Shown: positions 18,841-30,024 of the stretch, piece after piece
How the letters are laid out: each line of letters opens with the position of its first letter
Numbering within the stretch: position 1 is the stretch's first letter
NCBI GenBank assembly: GCA_001970955.1
Contig: MPUH01000243.1
Coordinates: forward strand, 1-64,000
Source: Stentor coeruleus
Taxonomy: Eukaryota > Ciliophora > Heterotrichea > Heterotrichida > Stentoridae
Length of the DNA: 64,000 nt
Direction: 5' to 3'
Position numbers and translations under genes: made by a program
Notes under the pieces: model-generated
What the model was told of the DNA's origin: nothing
Databases searched by the model: none
The model's input: the letters and a program-made list of their open reading frames with translations, nothing else

Positions 18841-21591
18841 ATGGGTCAAACATTACAAAGTCTCAAAGCTAGACATGATGATGTTAAAGGAGTAATTTTT
18901 AAACAGAATATCAATATCTTACCAATAGAAAAAGTCACTATTCTATGCCAGAGATGGAAAGACCTCGGGATTCCTTTCATAATGACCATAAACGAATTCC
19001 AAAAATCAGTTGTCCAAACTGAAGATATCCACCTTAACTATGAAAACTTCAAAGCGACCAACGAAATAGAAGTCTTAGGTTTCCTTACCAAGCTTATCGT
19101 CATGAGCAATGGATGTTTAGAAAAAAAATTCAAATGTATCTTCTACATAGGTCTTTACGATTTCTACCGTTTTGATAGTCCAGACACAATGACTTCAGAA
19201 GAATTCTATGTCTGTATAGACAAAACTCTAAAATCCATATGTAATGAAGGACATATCGACCTAAGTTATATTGAACAAGATGCTCTCGAGGATTTTAAAG
19301 ACTTAATCGCCCCATCACCAATACCATTCCACACATTCAAATCAGTGATCCAAGACCAATGCGAAAAACTTGCAAATATATTCCAAGAGTCTTATAATTT
19401 CTTACGAACATTATCAACACATATTATCGATAACCCATTTCCTGTTATTGTATTTCTTCAACCTGGTAATCTTTTTCTAGGTAAATATGAGATTATCGAA
19501 TTGCCAACTTTAATCAAAGATATATCTTCAATATATAAAAGAAAATATAAACATGCTCTACTTAGTGTAAAAGCAATGATTGGTGAAGAAAGTAAACTAA
19601 AATTCGAGCTTATCTATCTAACTGGAATCCATGGGGATAAGAGTTTTAGGCAGAATTATTTTAGAGAAATTGTGTTAAAAAAAAAACTATCCAACAAAAT
19701 CTGGGATGAATTCGGGGAGTTGCCTGGGGGGATTTTATATAAACAAATCAGTGAATTAGAAGCTTTACAAATGACAATGGCTGAGTTTTTTGAGAAAAAA
19801 AAAGAAGATGTTAGAGAAAAATTCCCATTTAAACAAGGAAAAAGGAACATAATTTGTTTTACTGAATTAGAGACAATTGGTTTAGGAAACTCTCTTCTTC
19901 ATCAACTAGAGAAACTCCACAATTTAAAAGTTTTGCATTCAAACATAAACCCATCGTCTGTGTATTGGATAGAACAAGAATCAGATAAAATTCAATTCCT
20001 TGATTTAGAATTAGCGATTTGGGATCCAGTCGAGATTCTTGGTTATGAAAATCCTTATTTCCAACAATTAGAAGGGGATAAATATGATACAACTTTTCGT
20101 GATGAAGACTATTTAGCCCCTGAACATAAAGATTTAGCAGATGAATATCAAAGTACAGGGGCGATACCAAGAAAAAGTATAAATGAATTATGTGATATTT
20201 ATAGTATAGGGGCAATATTATATACAGCATTAACTGGTAGTTCACCTGTATCATTTAGTGAAGAAACTTATTATGAAAAAAACTCAGAAGGGACTTGGGA
20301 ATGTCCAAAAGAACTGGATTCTATTATCATGTCAAATGGAATGGCTAAATTCCTAACGAAAATCCTAGCAAAAAACCCTAAACAACGTCATCAGAACATT
20401 AGAGAAGTTAAACAGGATTTAGATCGTTTGAAGAAATCTATTGAAAACATCCCAGTAGCGATGCTCAAATCTTTAGAACATGTTCCAGTGAGTCATAATA
20501 AAATATTTGATGATGGGTATATACTTGATTTAGAAAAATATGGTATTGATGAGTTTGGTTTAGAATATTTATATAAATTTATATCAGAAAGCAATATCCC
20601 ACAAATGAAACTATTTGGGAATGCAGTATTTCCTATAAGGGCTTTAAGATTAAATACAATTGAAGAACTTATTTTACCTAATCAAAACATTCATGCTGAA
20701 GAACTTAAGCTTTTATCTTTTTTTATAAAAATCAACTCATCGCTTATTAGTATTGACTTATCAAAGTGAGGAATATATAGGAATCCTTTGTTACAGAGAC
20801 ATTCAAATGATCCTGCTGATCAGGAAAATCATGAGAATGGAGGGGAAAACCCAACTTCGAATATTGGTTTTGCTGATTTTTTAAAAGCTTTGGATTGTCA
20901 TACTCATTTAAAAAGGTTTGAACTTGCACAAGTTGATCTTGGGCCTTATTTTGCTGAGTTGTTATGTAAACCATTGTCGAAAAACAGGGAATTAGAAAGA
21001 ATTAATTTGGCTGGATGCGAACTTGGTATTTTAGGGGTTAGGCATATATGTGAAATGGCTGCAAGTATGACATCTTTAAGATATATAAACCTTAGTAGTA
21101 ATAGTTGTGGGGATGAAGGTGCTGGGTATATTGCTAAACTTATTGAAACTAATCATAATATACAAGAAATCGATCTTTTCAGGAATAGTATTGGTAAAGA
21201 TGGTGGAGAAGCTATTGGATGGGCTTTGACAAATAACTTTATTATACATAAATTGAGTATTGGTGATAATGATATTGATGAAAATGAGAAGAATTTAATA
21301 TTGCAAAGTGTTATGTTCAATACACAATACGAGAAACTTAAAGCTACTAATAAACGCTTTGGGGAATTCGGGTACAACTTGATGGCGGAAAGTATTAAAA
21401 GGTGGACTGAAAAATCTAAGTTCGTTTTAGAAAAACTTAAAGCCCGTTTGCAGCAATGCGAAGATGAGATCGACCAGAAACTAGCAGAATTACTTCTAGA
21501 CCCTGAAGGTAATTTAAATCTTCAACCAACATCTTTACAGCTAAATATGAACACCCTTGACTGGAATTCATTTAGCGTTGACCCTAAATAG
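18841..21591 (+). CDS. Pseudokinase with C-terminal leucine-rich repeats, one intron
   Basis: Exons 18841-20765 and 20781-21591 join across GTGAGGAATATATAG, whose phase-2 TGA would otherwise stop the protein, giving 911 residues. Residues 1-190 are helical and EF-hand-like but without clear calcium loops. Residues about 220-540 are a protein kinase fold: YLAPEH, DIYSIGAILYTALTG and NPKQRH are conserved. The catalytic HRDLKPxN loop reads HSNINPSSV and DFG reads DLE, so catalysis is probably lost. After about residue 560 come RI-type leucine-rich repeats (LERINLAGCELG, LRYINLSSNSCGDEGAGYIA, IQEIDLFRNSIGKDGGEAIG). It is likely a scaffold. Confidence 0.8.
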
Positions 21592-21699
21592 CATTTAATT
21601 CTTTATAAAACTAGTTAATTCTGAATTCAAAAAAATAAATCGTCATAAATTTTTCACATATAAAAAAAGTCTTATTTTTTTATAGCCACAACTAATTTA

Positions 21700-22755
21700 T
21701 TACAAATTTTTATTCCTAATACTTGCAGAAATACTCTTAGCTTTTCTGATCGTCGCTTCAATCTCACTATTAATAGCAATTCTTGGTGTTTGCATAGTTT
21801 TTTCTTCAACATCTTTATTTTTATCAAGTATTTCATTTACAGCTTGTAATTTATCCCCATTATTACTTAGTTTGCTCAAATACTCAATCTCATTTTTCAA
21901 TTTTTCCTTCTCCCTATTCAATGCTTTGACTCTACTTCTACTCTCATCTACTTGTTTTTTTAACTCTCTAGCCCTTGATGGCCCAATACTTTTAACATTA
22001 TTCACATATTTATTCATTTCTTCAATCTCAAGCTCCATATCTTTAAGTTTTTTTAAATGATCAGTCAATTCTCTTATTTCTCTTTCAACATTATTCATTG
22101 CAGCTTTTATTTCATCATCATTCATAGTCAAAAGGTATTCATAACTTGGAGCATCACTTTGGCTTTCTTTTATATTATCTTCTGTTGAAGCAATTTCAAA
22201 TGCTAAGGTTTTAACTTTTTCTTCTAAGTCATAAATTTGATCAAGAATACCTTGTTTTGTATCTTGAAGTTGGAGGAGTTTTTCAATATAATAGTTTATT
22301 TCGATTATTTCAGGGTTTTGGTTAAGATATGTGAGTTCTAGATCTTTTATTTTTTTCTCGAAATCTGAGATTTGTTCTTGGACAATCTCCTTTTCTAATG
22401 AAATATTGTAGATACTATTTTTAAGTTCATAAATTTGTTCGTTTTTGTCTTCTAATTCGTTTTGAATTGATATTGTTCTAATAATATTTGCTTGAAGAAC
22501 AGTATTAGGGATATTCGGAGGTAAGAACGCAACACCTGTATTTTTAACATCTTTCAACCCAATTTCAAGTTTAGCTGCTAAATCAACAATCTCACTAAGA
22601 GAGTTTTTCCCTTTAACTTCAACATCAGATTTAAGTTCTTGTTGAAGTTTAAGGTTATCTCTTTGTGTTTCTAACTCAAGGTTTTCATCTTTGAGTTTTT
22701 TCATAATTTCATTAAGTTCTCTTATAGTTGAATCCCGTGAAGGACCACAGCCCAT
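21700..22755 (-). CDS. Coiled-coil protein with lipidated N-terminus
   Basis: This is a 351-residue intronless protein. It starts MGCGPSRDS, with Gly2 and Ser6 as for N-myristoylation and Cys3 for palmitoylation. The rest is nearly continuous coiled coil (about 8-60 and 100-330), rich in Glu, Lys, Leu and Ile. It is probably a membrane-anchored rod under the cell cortex or on vesicles. I recognise no family. It shares a 56-bp divergent promoter with the CK1-like kinase. Confidence 0.75.
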   Translation of the reverse strand: MGCGPSRDSTIRELNEIMKKLKDENLELETQRDNLKLQQELKSDVEVKGKNSLSEIVDLAAKLEIGLKDVKNTGVAFLPPNIPNTVLQANIIRTISIQNELEDKNEQIYELKNSIYNISLEKEIVQEQISDFEKKIKDLELTYLNQNPEIIEINYYIEKLLQLQDTKQGILDQIYDLEEKVKTLAFEIASTEDNIKESQSDAPSYEYLLTMNDDEIKAAMNNVEREIRELTDHLKKLKDMELEIEEMNKYVNNVKSIGPSRARELKKQVDESRSRVKALNREKEKLKNEIEYLSKLSNNGDKLQAVNEILDKNKDVEEKTMQTPRIAINSEIEATIRKAKSISASIRNKNL

Positions 22756-22811
22756 ATTTATATTTGATGATTATTAAGGTATTTACTAGAATTATTTAAC
22801 TACAAGACAGT
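22756..22811. promoter_or_regulatory. 56-bp bidirectional promoter (coiled-coil protein / CK1-like kinase)
   Basis: This is all the DNA between two divergent start codons. It is AT-rich with ATATAAAT next to the left ATG. Both leaders must be very short, or initiation lies within the genes. Confidence 0.55.
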
Positions 22812-23828
22812 ATGGAGCATATTATCATTGAACATGAAATTGCATGTGGAGGGTTTTCTAAGGTATATAAAGGTAAAATTAGAGGTATGAGTTTACCTGT
22901 AGCTGTGAAAATTGTTGACCCTCCAATAAATTCAATCCTCGCACATGAGAGAAAGATTATGGAGCAACTCCCTAGATGTGAATACTTTCCACAAGTATTA
23001 TGGTTTGGAAGTATAAACAATAAACTTGCCCTTGCAATGGATCTCATGGGCCAAACACTTGAAAGTTACTTATCAAATAAAGAATTTTTATTGTACTACC
23101 CATATCATTACTCAAGCAAAATCCTCACTTCTCTTCACCTCCTCCATAAAGCTGGGTATATTCATAAAGATATCAAACCAACAAATATCTGCCTTCATCT
23201 AAATTCCCCTTTATCAATTTGCTTGATCGATTTTGGTATATCAGAACTGTATCTTGAACCTGATACAAAAACCCATAAACTTCGTCGTATTAATGAATTT
23301 GAAGGCAATCTTGCCTTTTGTTCAGAAAACGTTGCTTGTGGGATTTCTCCATCAAGGCGTGATGATTTAGAATCTTTGTGTTATTTGACAATTTATATGA
23401 TTAAAAAAAATTTGCCTTGGCTTAAAGCTGGGGGAAATAAACTAGAATCGTTAAGAATCAGGTTAAATTCTAGGAACAAACTTATAAAAAATGTCCCAAG
23501 TGAGATAAAAAATATATTAGATTATTGCAAATCTTTAACTTATGAACAAAAACCTGATTATAAATATATTGGAAGAATGTTTAATACTTGTTATAAAAAA
23601 GCTTATGGTAAATTTAATAATACAGAAGTGATACCTAATAAGAAAAGGCATAAGAAAAGACGTAAATCTTTACAGGAATATAAGTATGATAATAGTGAAT
23701 CAGCTTTTGATACTATTGTGGCTGGATTACCGGAAATTACCCCACGTGTTAGGGCACAAAGTAAGTATTTGGATTGGATTCGGACGAATAAATCGTGTGG
23801 ATGTTGTAGTATTTTTGAATATAACTAG
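22812..23828 (+). CDS. Casein kinase 1-like protein kinase
   Basis: This is a 338-residue intronless protein, with a kinase domain from about residue 5 to 275. Seen: a Gly-rich loop (IACGGFSKVYKG), catalytic Lys in VAVKIV, catalytic loop IHKDIKPTNICL (HRD reads HKD, as in some active CK1 members), DFG intact (LIDFG), and the CK1-type block GNLAFCSENVACGISPSRRDDLESL. The APE motif is absent, as is usual in CK1. The C-terminal 60 residues are basic with a Cys cluster (SCGCC). It is probably active. Confidence 0.88.
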   Translation: MEHIIIEHEIACGGFSKVYKGKIRGMSLPVAVKIVDPPINSILAHERKIMEQLPRCEYFPQVLWFGSINNKLALAMDLMGQTLESYLSNKEFLLYYPYHYSSKILTSLHLLHKAGYIHKDIKPTNICLHLNSPLSICLIDFGISELYLEPDTKTHKLRRINEFEGNLAFCSENVACGISPSRRDDLESLCYLTIYMIKKNLPWLKAGGNKLESLRIRLNSRNKLIKNVPSEIKNILDYCKSLTYEQKPDYKYIGRMFNTCYKKAYGKFNNTEVIPNKKRHKKRRKSLQEYKYDNSESAFDTIVAGLPEITPRVRAQSKYLDWIRTNKSCGCCSIFEYN

Positions 23829-24255
23829 ATGGGTTTTAATTTATAGTTGGGCTTTTTGAAGTGGAAGAGGATTTTGGATGATGGGTTAATTTGTATGTTT
23901 TTGTAAAGATGATATTAATTATTGTTTATTACTAGTTTTATCGCATAACTCAAAAGTATTATTAAATTTTCTAACACAAAATTGATTTACAATTCTCAGC
24001 TTATAAAAGTACTTATCTATAGTAATATCTAAATTTCCAAACTTAAAAAAAATTCCTTTCTATAAAATCCGTCAAATTTTACATAGCACAACAACTTACC
24101 ATCTCCACCAAGACCCTTTTCATAAATTTAACATAAAAATTATATATTTTTTAGGATAAAATTGGCAAGAATCATAATAAGTCTTTCCTAATATAATCCT
24201 AATAAAACATAATCTATAATAATGAATTGTCATATATAAATTATAAGATTCACAA
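23829..24255. other. Convergent intergenic region
   Basis: No gene seen. The + strand is strongly G-rich just after the kinase gene (about 23829-23910), then C-rich from about 23945 to 24120, the usual reversal between converging genes. Confidence 0.5.
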
Positions 24256-24918
24256 CTAAATAGAGTTTTTCCTACTATTACAACTTGATGAAGTGTTTGA
24301 TGGATAAACATCATCATCTCCATTATGTTGCATTAAGTAATTGCTGCAATCAAGTAAATTATCCTGAGAACTAGAAAATGAGTCTTCAGAAATTTCAGAA
24401 GGTATCACTGGGGGTTTTACACATTTATTACTATTTTTGTTCGTTGTCACTTCTGTTGACTGAAATGGTGTTAATACTGTTTCCATTGGAAAACGTGGAG
24501 ATATTTGAGGTGATACAGTAAAAGAAGAAAACTCTCTTTCGGTATTTTCACATGAATAAGGAAGTAAGCTTGTATTTACTACCGTACAAATCTCAGAAGA
24601 ATTCCCTGTAGCCTCATAAAGACCAAGATGATATGTTAATCCTTCTATATCATTTTCATCTAATTTTTGTATTGAGTCTCTTTCTGAAAGACTTTGTACT
24701 CGTGACGATATTCTAAGTAAATTATGTCGTAAAGTCTAGATGAATTTTACCATTCGGTCTTGGTTTATGATATATAATAAATATTTTAGACTATTGATTT
24801 CGTTAATAAGCTCAGGATTTGTCATTGTTTGTAGTTCAGATGTTTTTGTGGAGTTCTTGAGTTTTTCAACTATTATTTGATCTAATTGAATTGAATTTGT
24901 ATAAAATTCGTTATTCAT
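24256..24918 (-). CDS. Unrecognised 215-residue protein, one intron
   Basis: Two short frames join into one gene: exon 1 is 24751-24918 and exon 2 is 24256-24735, across the intron 24736-24750 (sense GTAAAATTCATCTAG, phase 0, ending in an in-frame TAG). The first 100 residues are helical (LDQIIVEKLKNSTKTSELQ, NPELINEINSLKYLLYIINQ, LRHNLLRISSRVQSLSERD). The second half is Ser/Thr/Asn-rich and probably unstructured. I recognise no family. The continuous frame across a canonical 15-nt intron is the main support. A coiled-coil dimerization segment with a regulatory tail is a guess. Confidence 0.72.
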
Positions 24919-25718
24919 TATAATAAATTGGGACTGTGGTAGGAAATAAATAGGATAATAGGATTAGAGAAAATAATTATGATAAATGGAAAATATGCAG
25001 ATAGAGAAAATAAGGAAATATGGTATTTTTTTAGGATTTGGAAGTGAATTTTTTGTGGGGTTTGTTTTTAGGTATTAGGATTGGAGGTTTTATACTTGGA
25101 TTTTTATTGGAGAGATAAAGTTTATGAGAAATTGCATTTTTATTGAAAAGCGAAAAAATATAGCTATTGTGAAAATAAGAAGAAAATGAATATAAAAGTA
25201 TTTTATATCATGAGTATTTTTTATTTCAATTCTGGATATCTTTATAATTATTCGCCTATGCAATTTTGGTAGAGATCTCAGAGAAAGCATTATAAGACTA
25301 AAAGTGCATAGTATCGATTATAAAAGAAAATACTGCAGCCAAGTTAAAAATCCAACCAATCTAAAAATAAATAAATAGTATTACAACTTAAACCTACAAC
25401 AAAAAATATTTTTTTACCAATTCAATAAAAACACTTATCAAAGTTAATCTAAACATAGTATTCCAAGTGATTCATATTCATATTAAATTCCTAACTTCTA
25501 ACTTTTTCCTTAACCATCAAAAATTATATACAAAACCAAAACTACTCACATGTCCCAACTCATAACCTAACACTAAAACTTAAATGATAATAAATTCCCC
25601 TCAACATCATATAAAAAAAAAATCATAAATCTCTAAACTCAGACCTTTCAAACCTAAAAATCCTCCAAAACTCTCCATAAATTTTGATCTTAGAAAAATG
25701 ATATCGATAATATAATAA
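24919..25718. promoter_or_regulatory. Divergent intergenic region, 800 bp
   Basis: No gene seen. The left 170 bp are G-rich on + and the right 400 bp (about 25320-25700) strongly C-rich and G-poor, so both genes have a C-rich sense flank. Confidence 0.5.
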
Positions 25719-26999
25719 ATGCTCCCATCACGAGGTATATCTGAGAACGACCTTGATTCTCAAAACCTCCGAGGGGCGCTTGACTTGATAATAGCTGACC
25801 TAACTATTCCTTTTTTAGAGAAAAGGGCTCGTAATAAGGCTCATAAAAAAACTCCACTTGAAGAACTAAATGCTGTAATCGAAGAACTTACAGGTAGAGA
25901 AAAAGAACTCCAAGCTGCAGTCGGTATTTCTAAAATGCTTCTAGATCGAAATGATGCATTGAACGAAAAAAGAAAACAACTTCTAAGTAAAGTGCTTAAA
26001 TGGAAAGGAAAATGCAAGAATAGAGAAAGGGAAATTGAAACCTTAAAAGAATCTTTATATGAGCTTGATAACAAATATCAACAACTTAGTAATACCATGG
26101 TAAAATGTGAAGAAGATCAACTTTATTTGCTGGCTGAAAATAAAAGGATACTTTATGAGCGGTCATTAAAACAAGAGCAGATTTCTCCAAGAAAAGGAAG
26201 CATAGATAATGAAATTATGGAACTTCAAGAGATACTTAAATCCCAGTCAGAATCTATGCAAAGTATTTTTTAGATAGAATCCCGACTTGAGTTCGAGAAA
26301 AAAATCAAAAATTTAGATGAAGCTCTGTCCAAAGGTGAAAAAGAAAAAAATGCTTTGCTAGAAACTTCAGCGAAACTTGAGAAAGATTTACAGAAACTGC
26401 AGAAGAAGTCTAAGGAAGCTGATGAGAACTTGAAAGAGATGGAAGATGCTAAGAACATGCTAGAGGAAAAGTCAAGAGAATTAACGATTACTAATTTACG
26501 GCTTAGGGCACAGAATGAAAAATTAATAGAAGATCTAAAAGTTTATCAGTCACCAGCTCCTAATGCATCTCCGAAAAAAGTTAAAGCACGAAGGCAGTTT
26601 AGTTTGAAATGTGAACTTGAAAGTATTAATGAATATAAGGCTGATACAACTGTTCATCATTCTTATACTCTTAGTAGAGCTTATACTGATAGACAGTTGG
26701 CTATTGGGATGACTGAAAGCATTGCACATATTACTGGGAAAAAAGCTAGAGAGCCAATAAGAAGAAAAGATCCTAGTCAAGAATATTTTACACTTGTAAT
26801 GGATATTTAGATTACTCAAGCTGTTAAGCTGAATTCTCCATATATGGATGCAATTTGTGTAATACCACCACATGTGCTTTATGAGAAAGCTTTGAAGGAA
26901 GATATTCCTTTCCATAAATGGCATTTGTGGGTTGAGAGCCAACTTAATTCTGCGTATATACAACTTGTATACAAGACTGATGTGAAATTTAAGCCGTAA
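25719..26999 (+). CDS. Coiled-coil protein, two introns
   Basis: Three exons (25719-26262, 26278-26795, 26811-26999) join across introns GTATTTTTTAGATAG and GTAATGGATATTTAG to give 416 residues. The last exon would be missed without splicing, because it has no ATG and lies past an apparent stop. About 60 % is coiled coil (residues about 30-185 and 195-270). The C-terminal 65 residues are a different, conserved-looking piece (YMDAICVIPPHVLYEKAL, FHKWHLWVESQLNSAYIQLV). I recognise no family. A role as a cytoskeletal linker is plausible but not shown. Confidence 0.8.
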
Positions 27000-27016
27000 T
27001 TTTAGATATTTTATTT

Positions 27017-27140
27017 AATCACTATAAAAATATACTGAAAATAGCATATTTTAATCTCTTATGCTAGGTTAATTTAAATCACTATAAAAATATACTGAAA
27101 ATAACATATTTTAATCTCTTATACTAGGTTAATTTAAATC
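27017..27140. repeat. 60-bp tandem duplication, 2.07 copies
   Basis: Copy 1 is 27017-27076 and copy 2 is 27077-27136, with a 4-nt third start (AATC). The copies differ only at 27044/27104 and 27063/27123, both G in copy 1 and A in copy 2. It sits between the coiled-coil gene stop and the truncated end of the delta-COP relic. Confidence 0.95.
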
Positions 27141-27159
27141 AATTTTTTTATCTAAAAAT

Positions 27160-27840
27160 TCATACCTTTCTTTCCTTGTAAACCAGGGTCATTCCTCCTT
27201 TTGGCTTTTTTTCATTCACAGGAGATACTGTTACAGGATCCACAACCCTCTCTTTCTGAGGTATAGCCGGTCTAGATACCTCTTTAGGTATCTCTTCCAT
27301 AAATAAATTTCTTTTGATTCACACTTTCCATAACTCTTTTCTTATCCAACTCAGCCTGCTTCCTTTTCGCTTGTTCTTAAGCTTTCTGTATCTGAGCTTT
27401 TTTTTTTCCTTAAAAACCCTCTCCTCTGCACTTTCCATTTCAGCATATGCCAATATCTGTGATAAAATTATACTTTCTCTATATCCTAAAGATATAACAT
27501 CTTCAAAAGCTAAAGATAATTCAAAAAAATTCTTTAAAATATTTACTTCATCAGGACCGAAAGGACAATAACGTTGAATAACTTTATATTTTAATCTTAA
27601 AGTTTCTATATCTTCGATAATATTTGAATTTTTTGAGGTTATTAGGACTAAGTAAATATCTTCAAATGGTTAAAAGACAAAATGTGTATTTTCTTGATCT
27701 ATGCAAGTGTTTGTCAATTAACGTCAACTTTTTTAGTAAAAGAGTTTAGAAGGTCTTCAAGATTGCTTCAGGTTATTTATAGAACTGGCGGGCTAGAAGG
27801 ATTTTCCCTTGTTTTGTTATGAGAGATATAGAACTATCAT
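27160..27840 (-). pseudogene. Coatomer subunit delta pseudogene, truncated
   Basis: Read on the minus strand from ATG at 27840, the sequence follows delta-COP (ARCN1) in order but not in one frame. Recognisable pieces are KQGKILLARQFYK, LEDLLNSF, QENTHFVF, PFEDIYLVLITSKNSNIIED (family: YVYQP then LYxVLITTKNSNILED), IETLRLKYKVIQRYC, AFEDVISLGYRES and AEMESAEERVFK. A Lys/Gln-rich helix and a Pro-rich linker follow. There are several in-frame stops (TAA stands where the family has the Gln of YQP) and about three frame changes. None is at a 15-nt GT-AG intron. The C-terminal mu-homology domain is missing. Delta-COP is part of the COPI coat; a working copy must lie elsewhere. Confidence 0.85.
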
Positions 27841-28271
27841 GTATATGATTATATTAAAGTAATTGTATATTAAATGTTGGGTGTAAAAGTTAAACAGAAG
27901 ATAAGAGATGAATTATAGGTATTAATATTTTATGTATGTTGTGAGTGGAGATATATTCATAAAAGTCATGTCTGAAGGATGATTATATTGATATATAGGA
28001 TGTATTGGAGATATGATTTTAGATAATACAAATATAAAAAATATATTATGATATAGTGTATTATATATAATTTAAAACATAAGATAAAAATAAAGTTCAA
28101 ATCTAGTTTTGTTTTTTAAATACTATATGCTAAATATGTAAATTGTCTATAAATAGTTATATACAATGATAATATCATAAATTTGTTTTAGTTTTAATAT
28201 ATTATATTTGGCAAATAATTAACTTATTGTCATTATTTAAAAACAAAACTTAGCAGTTTAGTTTAACAAAT
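27841..28271. other. Region upstream of the delta-COP relic, no gene seen
   Basis: The first 180 bp are G-rich on +, that is C-rich on the relic's sense strand, like the 5' flanks of live minus-strand genes. The rest is very AT-rich, without a coding frame. Confidence 0.5.
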
Positions 28272-28844
28272 TTAATTTAATGACATGATAATTTTCATTT
28301 GGCGTTTAGCATCAACTATATAAGAATCAGCATAGGCATAATTCCCAAGAACATTTTTAATAATTTTAGGATCTTTTTGCATTTTAGTTCGATATCCTTT
28401 TTCACAGCTAACTTCTTTATGAAAATTATATCGAGTTCTAAATGGCTTTGAAGGTCTTCCTAATAGTTCTCTATAATATTCCATTATACTTTTTTCTTTT
28501 CCTCTTGTTTTATAAGTACATGAAACCCGATTATTACCTGAAATTAATCTTTCTGGTTTTTTTGCAAGAATACTTGATCTTGACATTAGATAATGTGGAG
28601 TTAAATGAACAGGCGATGAGTACTTCTTTAAGACGGTATTCAAATTAATTTTTGTAATACTTTTATCATATGCCCATAGTATAGGTTTTGGTGTTAAGTT
28701 TTTTATCCTAGGCTTGATTTTTAATCGTGTTGGGCTTCTACTGCTTCTAGGGCTTTCAAAGTATTCCATTGAGCATTGTACAGACTGTTCCTTAGCAGCG
28801 ATTTTTGATTTATAGTAACTTTCATCAATTCCATGAATTTCCAT
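28272..28844 (-). CDS. Small basic protein, unrecognised
   Basis: This is a 190-residue intronless protein, rich in Lys, Arg, Ser and Tyr, with SPRSSRSPTRLKIKPRIKN near residue 32. There is no signal peptide, TM helix or known domain. Two similar small basic proteins are encoded at 29127 and 40345. They are not clearly homologous, but all three look like cytoskeleton- or microtubule-associated disordered proteins. Confidence that it is a gene rests on length, ATG context and base composition. Confidence 0.6.
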   Translation of the reverse strand: MEIHGIDESYYKSKIAAKEQSVQCSMEYFESPRSSRSPTRLKIKPRIKNLTPKPILWAYDKSITKINLNTVLKKYSSPVHLTPHYLMSRSSILAKKPERLISGNNRVSCTYKTRGKEKSIMEYYRELLGRPSKPFRTRYNFHKEVSCEKGYRTKMQKDPKIIKNVLGNYAYADSYIVDAKRQMKIIMSLN

Positions 28845-29126
28845 ATAATAGTTATAAATTAAGTTAAAATCTATTTACCATGCTATGAACCACACTACAA
28901 ACAATCATCATTTTCTCCTGGTTTGCAAATTTGTTTTATTTATATAAGAAATCTTAGAACCGTCATATATTTTTTATCATTTTTTCAACAAGTTCACTAC
29001 ATCCAAAAATTTTCTTAGCAGAAATTTGCTAGCTTCAGGTAAAAAAATAGAAAAATCTCAATAGAAATACTATAATATTTTTTAGTTATTTTCATATAAA
29101 TTTATATTAGAATTGATAATAAGTTT

Positions 29127-29561
29127 TTAATTCCTAGACCAACCTCGAATCAGATCATTTTCAACCATTGTGTGAGCTATACTAACAAAACGTCGATAGT
29201 TTTTATGTGGGTCTAAATAATTAACTTTTATCGGGTTTTGGTTTCTATAGTTGCTAGTATTACTCACTCTTTTCAATTTATTATACTTGCTAAATGGTTT
29301 TTTTGCTTCTGGTTTTTCCAAGCGTTTAGACATGACTGATCTAGAATATAATTTAATTGGAGAATCATTAAAAACTAAAGCTTTGCGAGTAACACTTTCT
29401 TTTTCATTATTCAATATGGGTAATCGCTCTTTAGTAGACTTTTTTGTTAAAGTTTGTGACTGAAAATGCCCTGAAACTACAAGTTTTAGAATATCTTCAA
29501 TTTTTTTAAAGTTATCGATTTCAGAAAATCTTCTTCTATGTGATCTGACTTCTAGATTCAT
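29127..29561 (-). CDS. Small basic protein, unrecognised
   Basis: This is a 144-residue intronless protein. A short amphipathic helix (FKKIEDILKLVVSG) is followed by a basic, Asn/Lys/Ser-rich region. No family recognised. It lies in the same orientation as the gene at 28272, with 282 bp between them. Confidence 0.55.
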   Translation of the reverse strand: MNLEVRSHRRRFSEIDNFKKIEDILKLVVSGHFQSQTLTKKSTKERLPILNNEKESVTRKALVFNDSPIKLYSRSVMSKRLEKPEAKKPFSKYNKLKRVSNTSNYRNQNPIKVNYLDPHKNYRRFVSIAHTMVENDLIRGWSRN

Positions 29562-30024
29562 TTTATTTTGATATATATATTAATGAATATTTTTAACAAT
29601 AACTATTTTTATATTTGCTTATAAACTTTATGAGTGATATCATATATGATCTTTTAATCACTCTTTAATTAGACTGTGCTTGCAAATTAATTATAGTCTC
29701 TATAGGTAAAGAAACTGTGACAAAATTATATTATAAAAGCGCAAAAGAATATTTTTCATATAAAAATGCTTACTTTTTTTAGAAAATACAATTACTAGTT
29801 TAATGCATTTTAATAATCAAATCCCATACTATAAACCAAAGGAACTTAAAGGTTTAATTTCAATTCAAATACCAATCATATTATTTTGCAATACAGAAAG
29901 TGCCTAATAAAAATTAAAACACAACAATTTCTCGTTATTAAATAAAAGCACATCAATATCTTAAAAATAACAAAAACCTAATCATAAACTACTATTTTTT
30001 CTACTTAAAATCTAAATTATATTC
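29562..30024. other. Intergenic region between two minus-strand genes
   Basis: No gene seen. About 29820-30020 is C-rich on +, the usual 3' flank of a minus-strand gene. Confidence 0.5.

Noticed and set aside
27017-27140. Repeat array resembling a CRISPR or satellite
   Set aside because: Only two directly adjacent copies with no spacers, in a eukaryotic genome.
27314-27571. 85-codon + strand open frame, Leu/Ser-rich
   Set aside because: It is the antisense shadow of the delta-COP relic, which has clear protein similarity on the minus strand.
26997-28271. Mobile-element insertion at the delta-COP relic
   Set aside because: No terminal inverted repeats, target-site duplication or transposase-like frame; the direct repeat is a simple tandem duplication.
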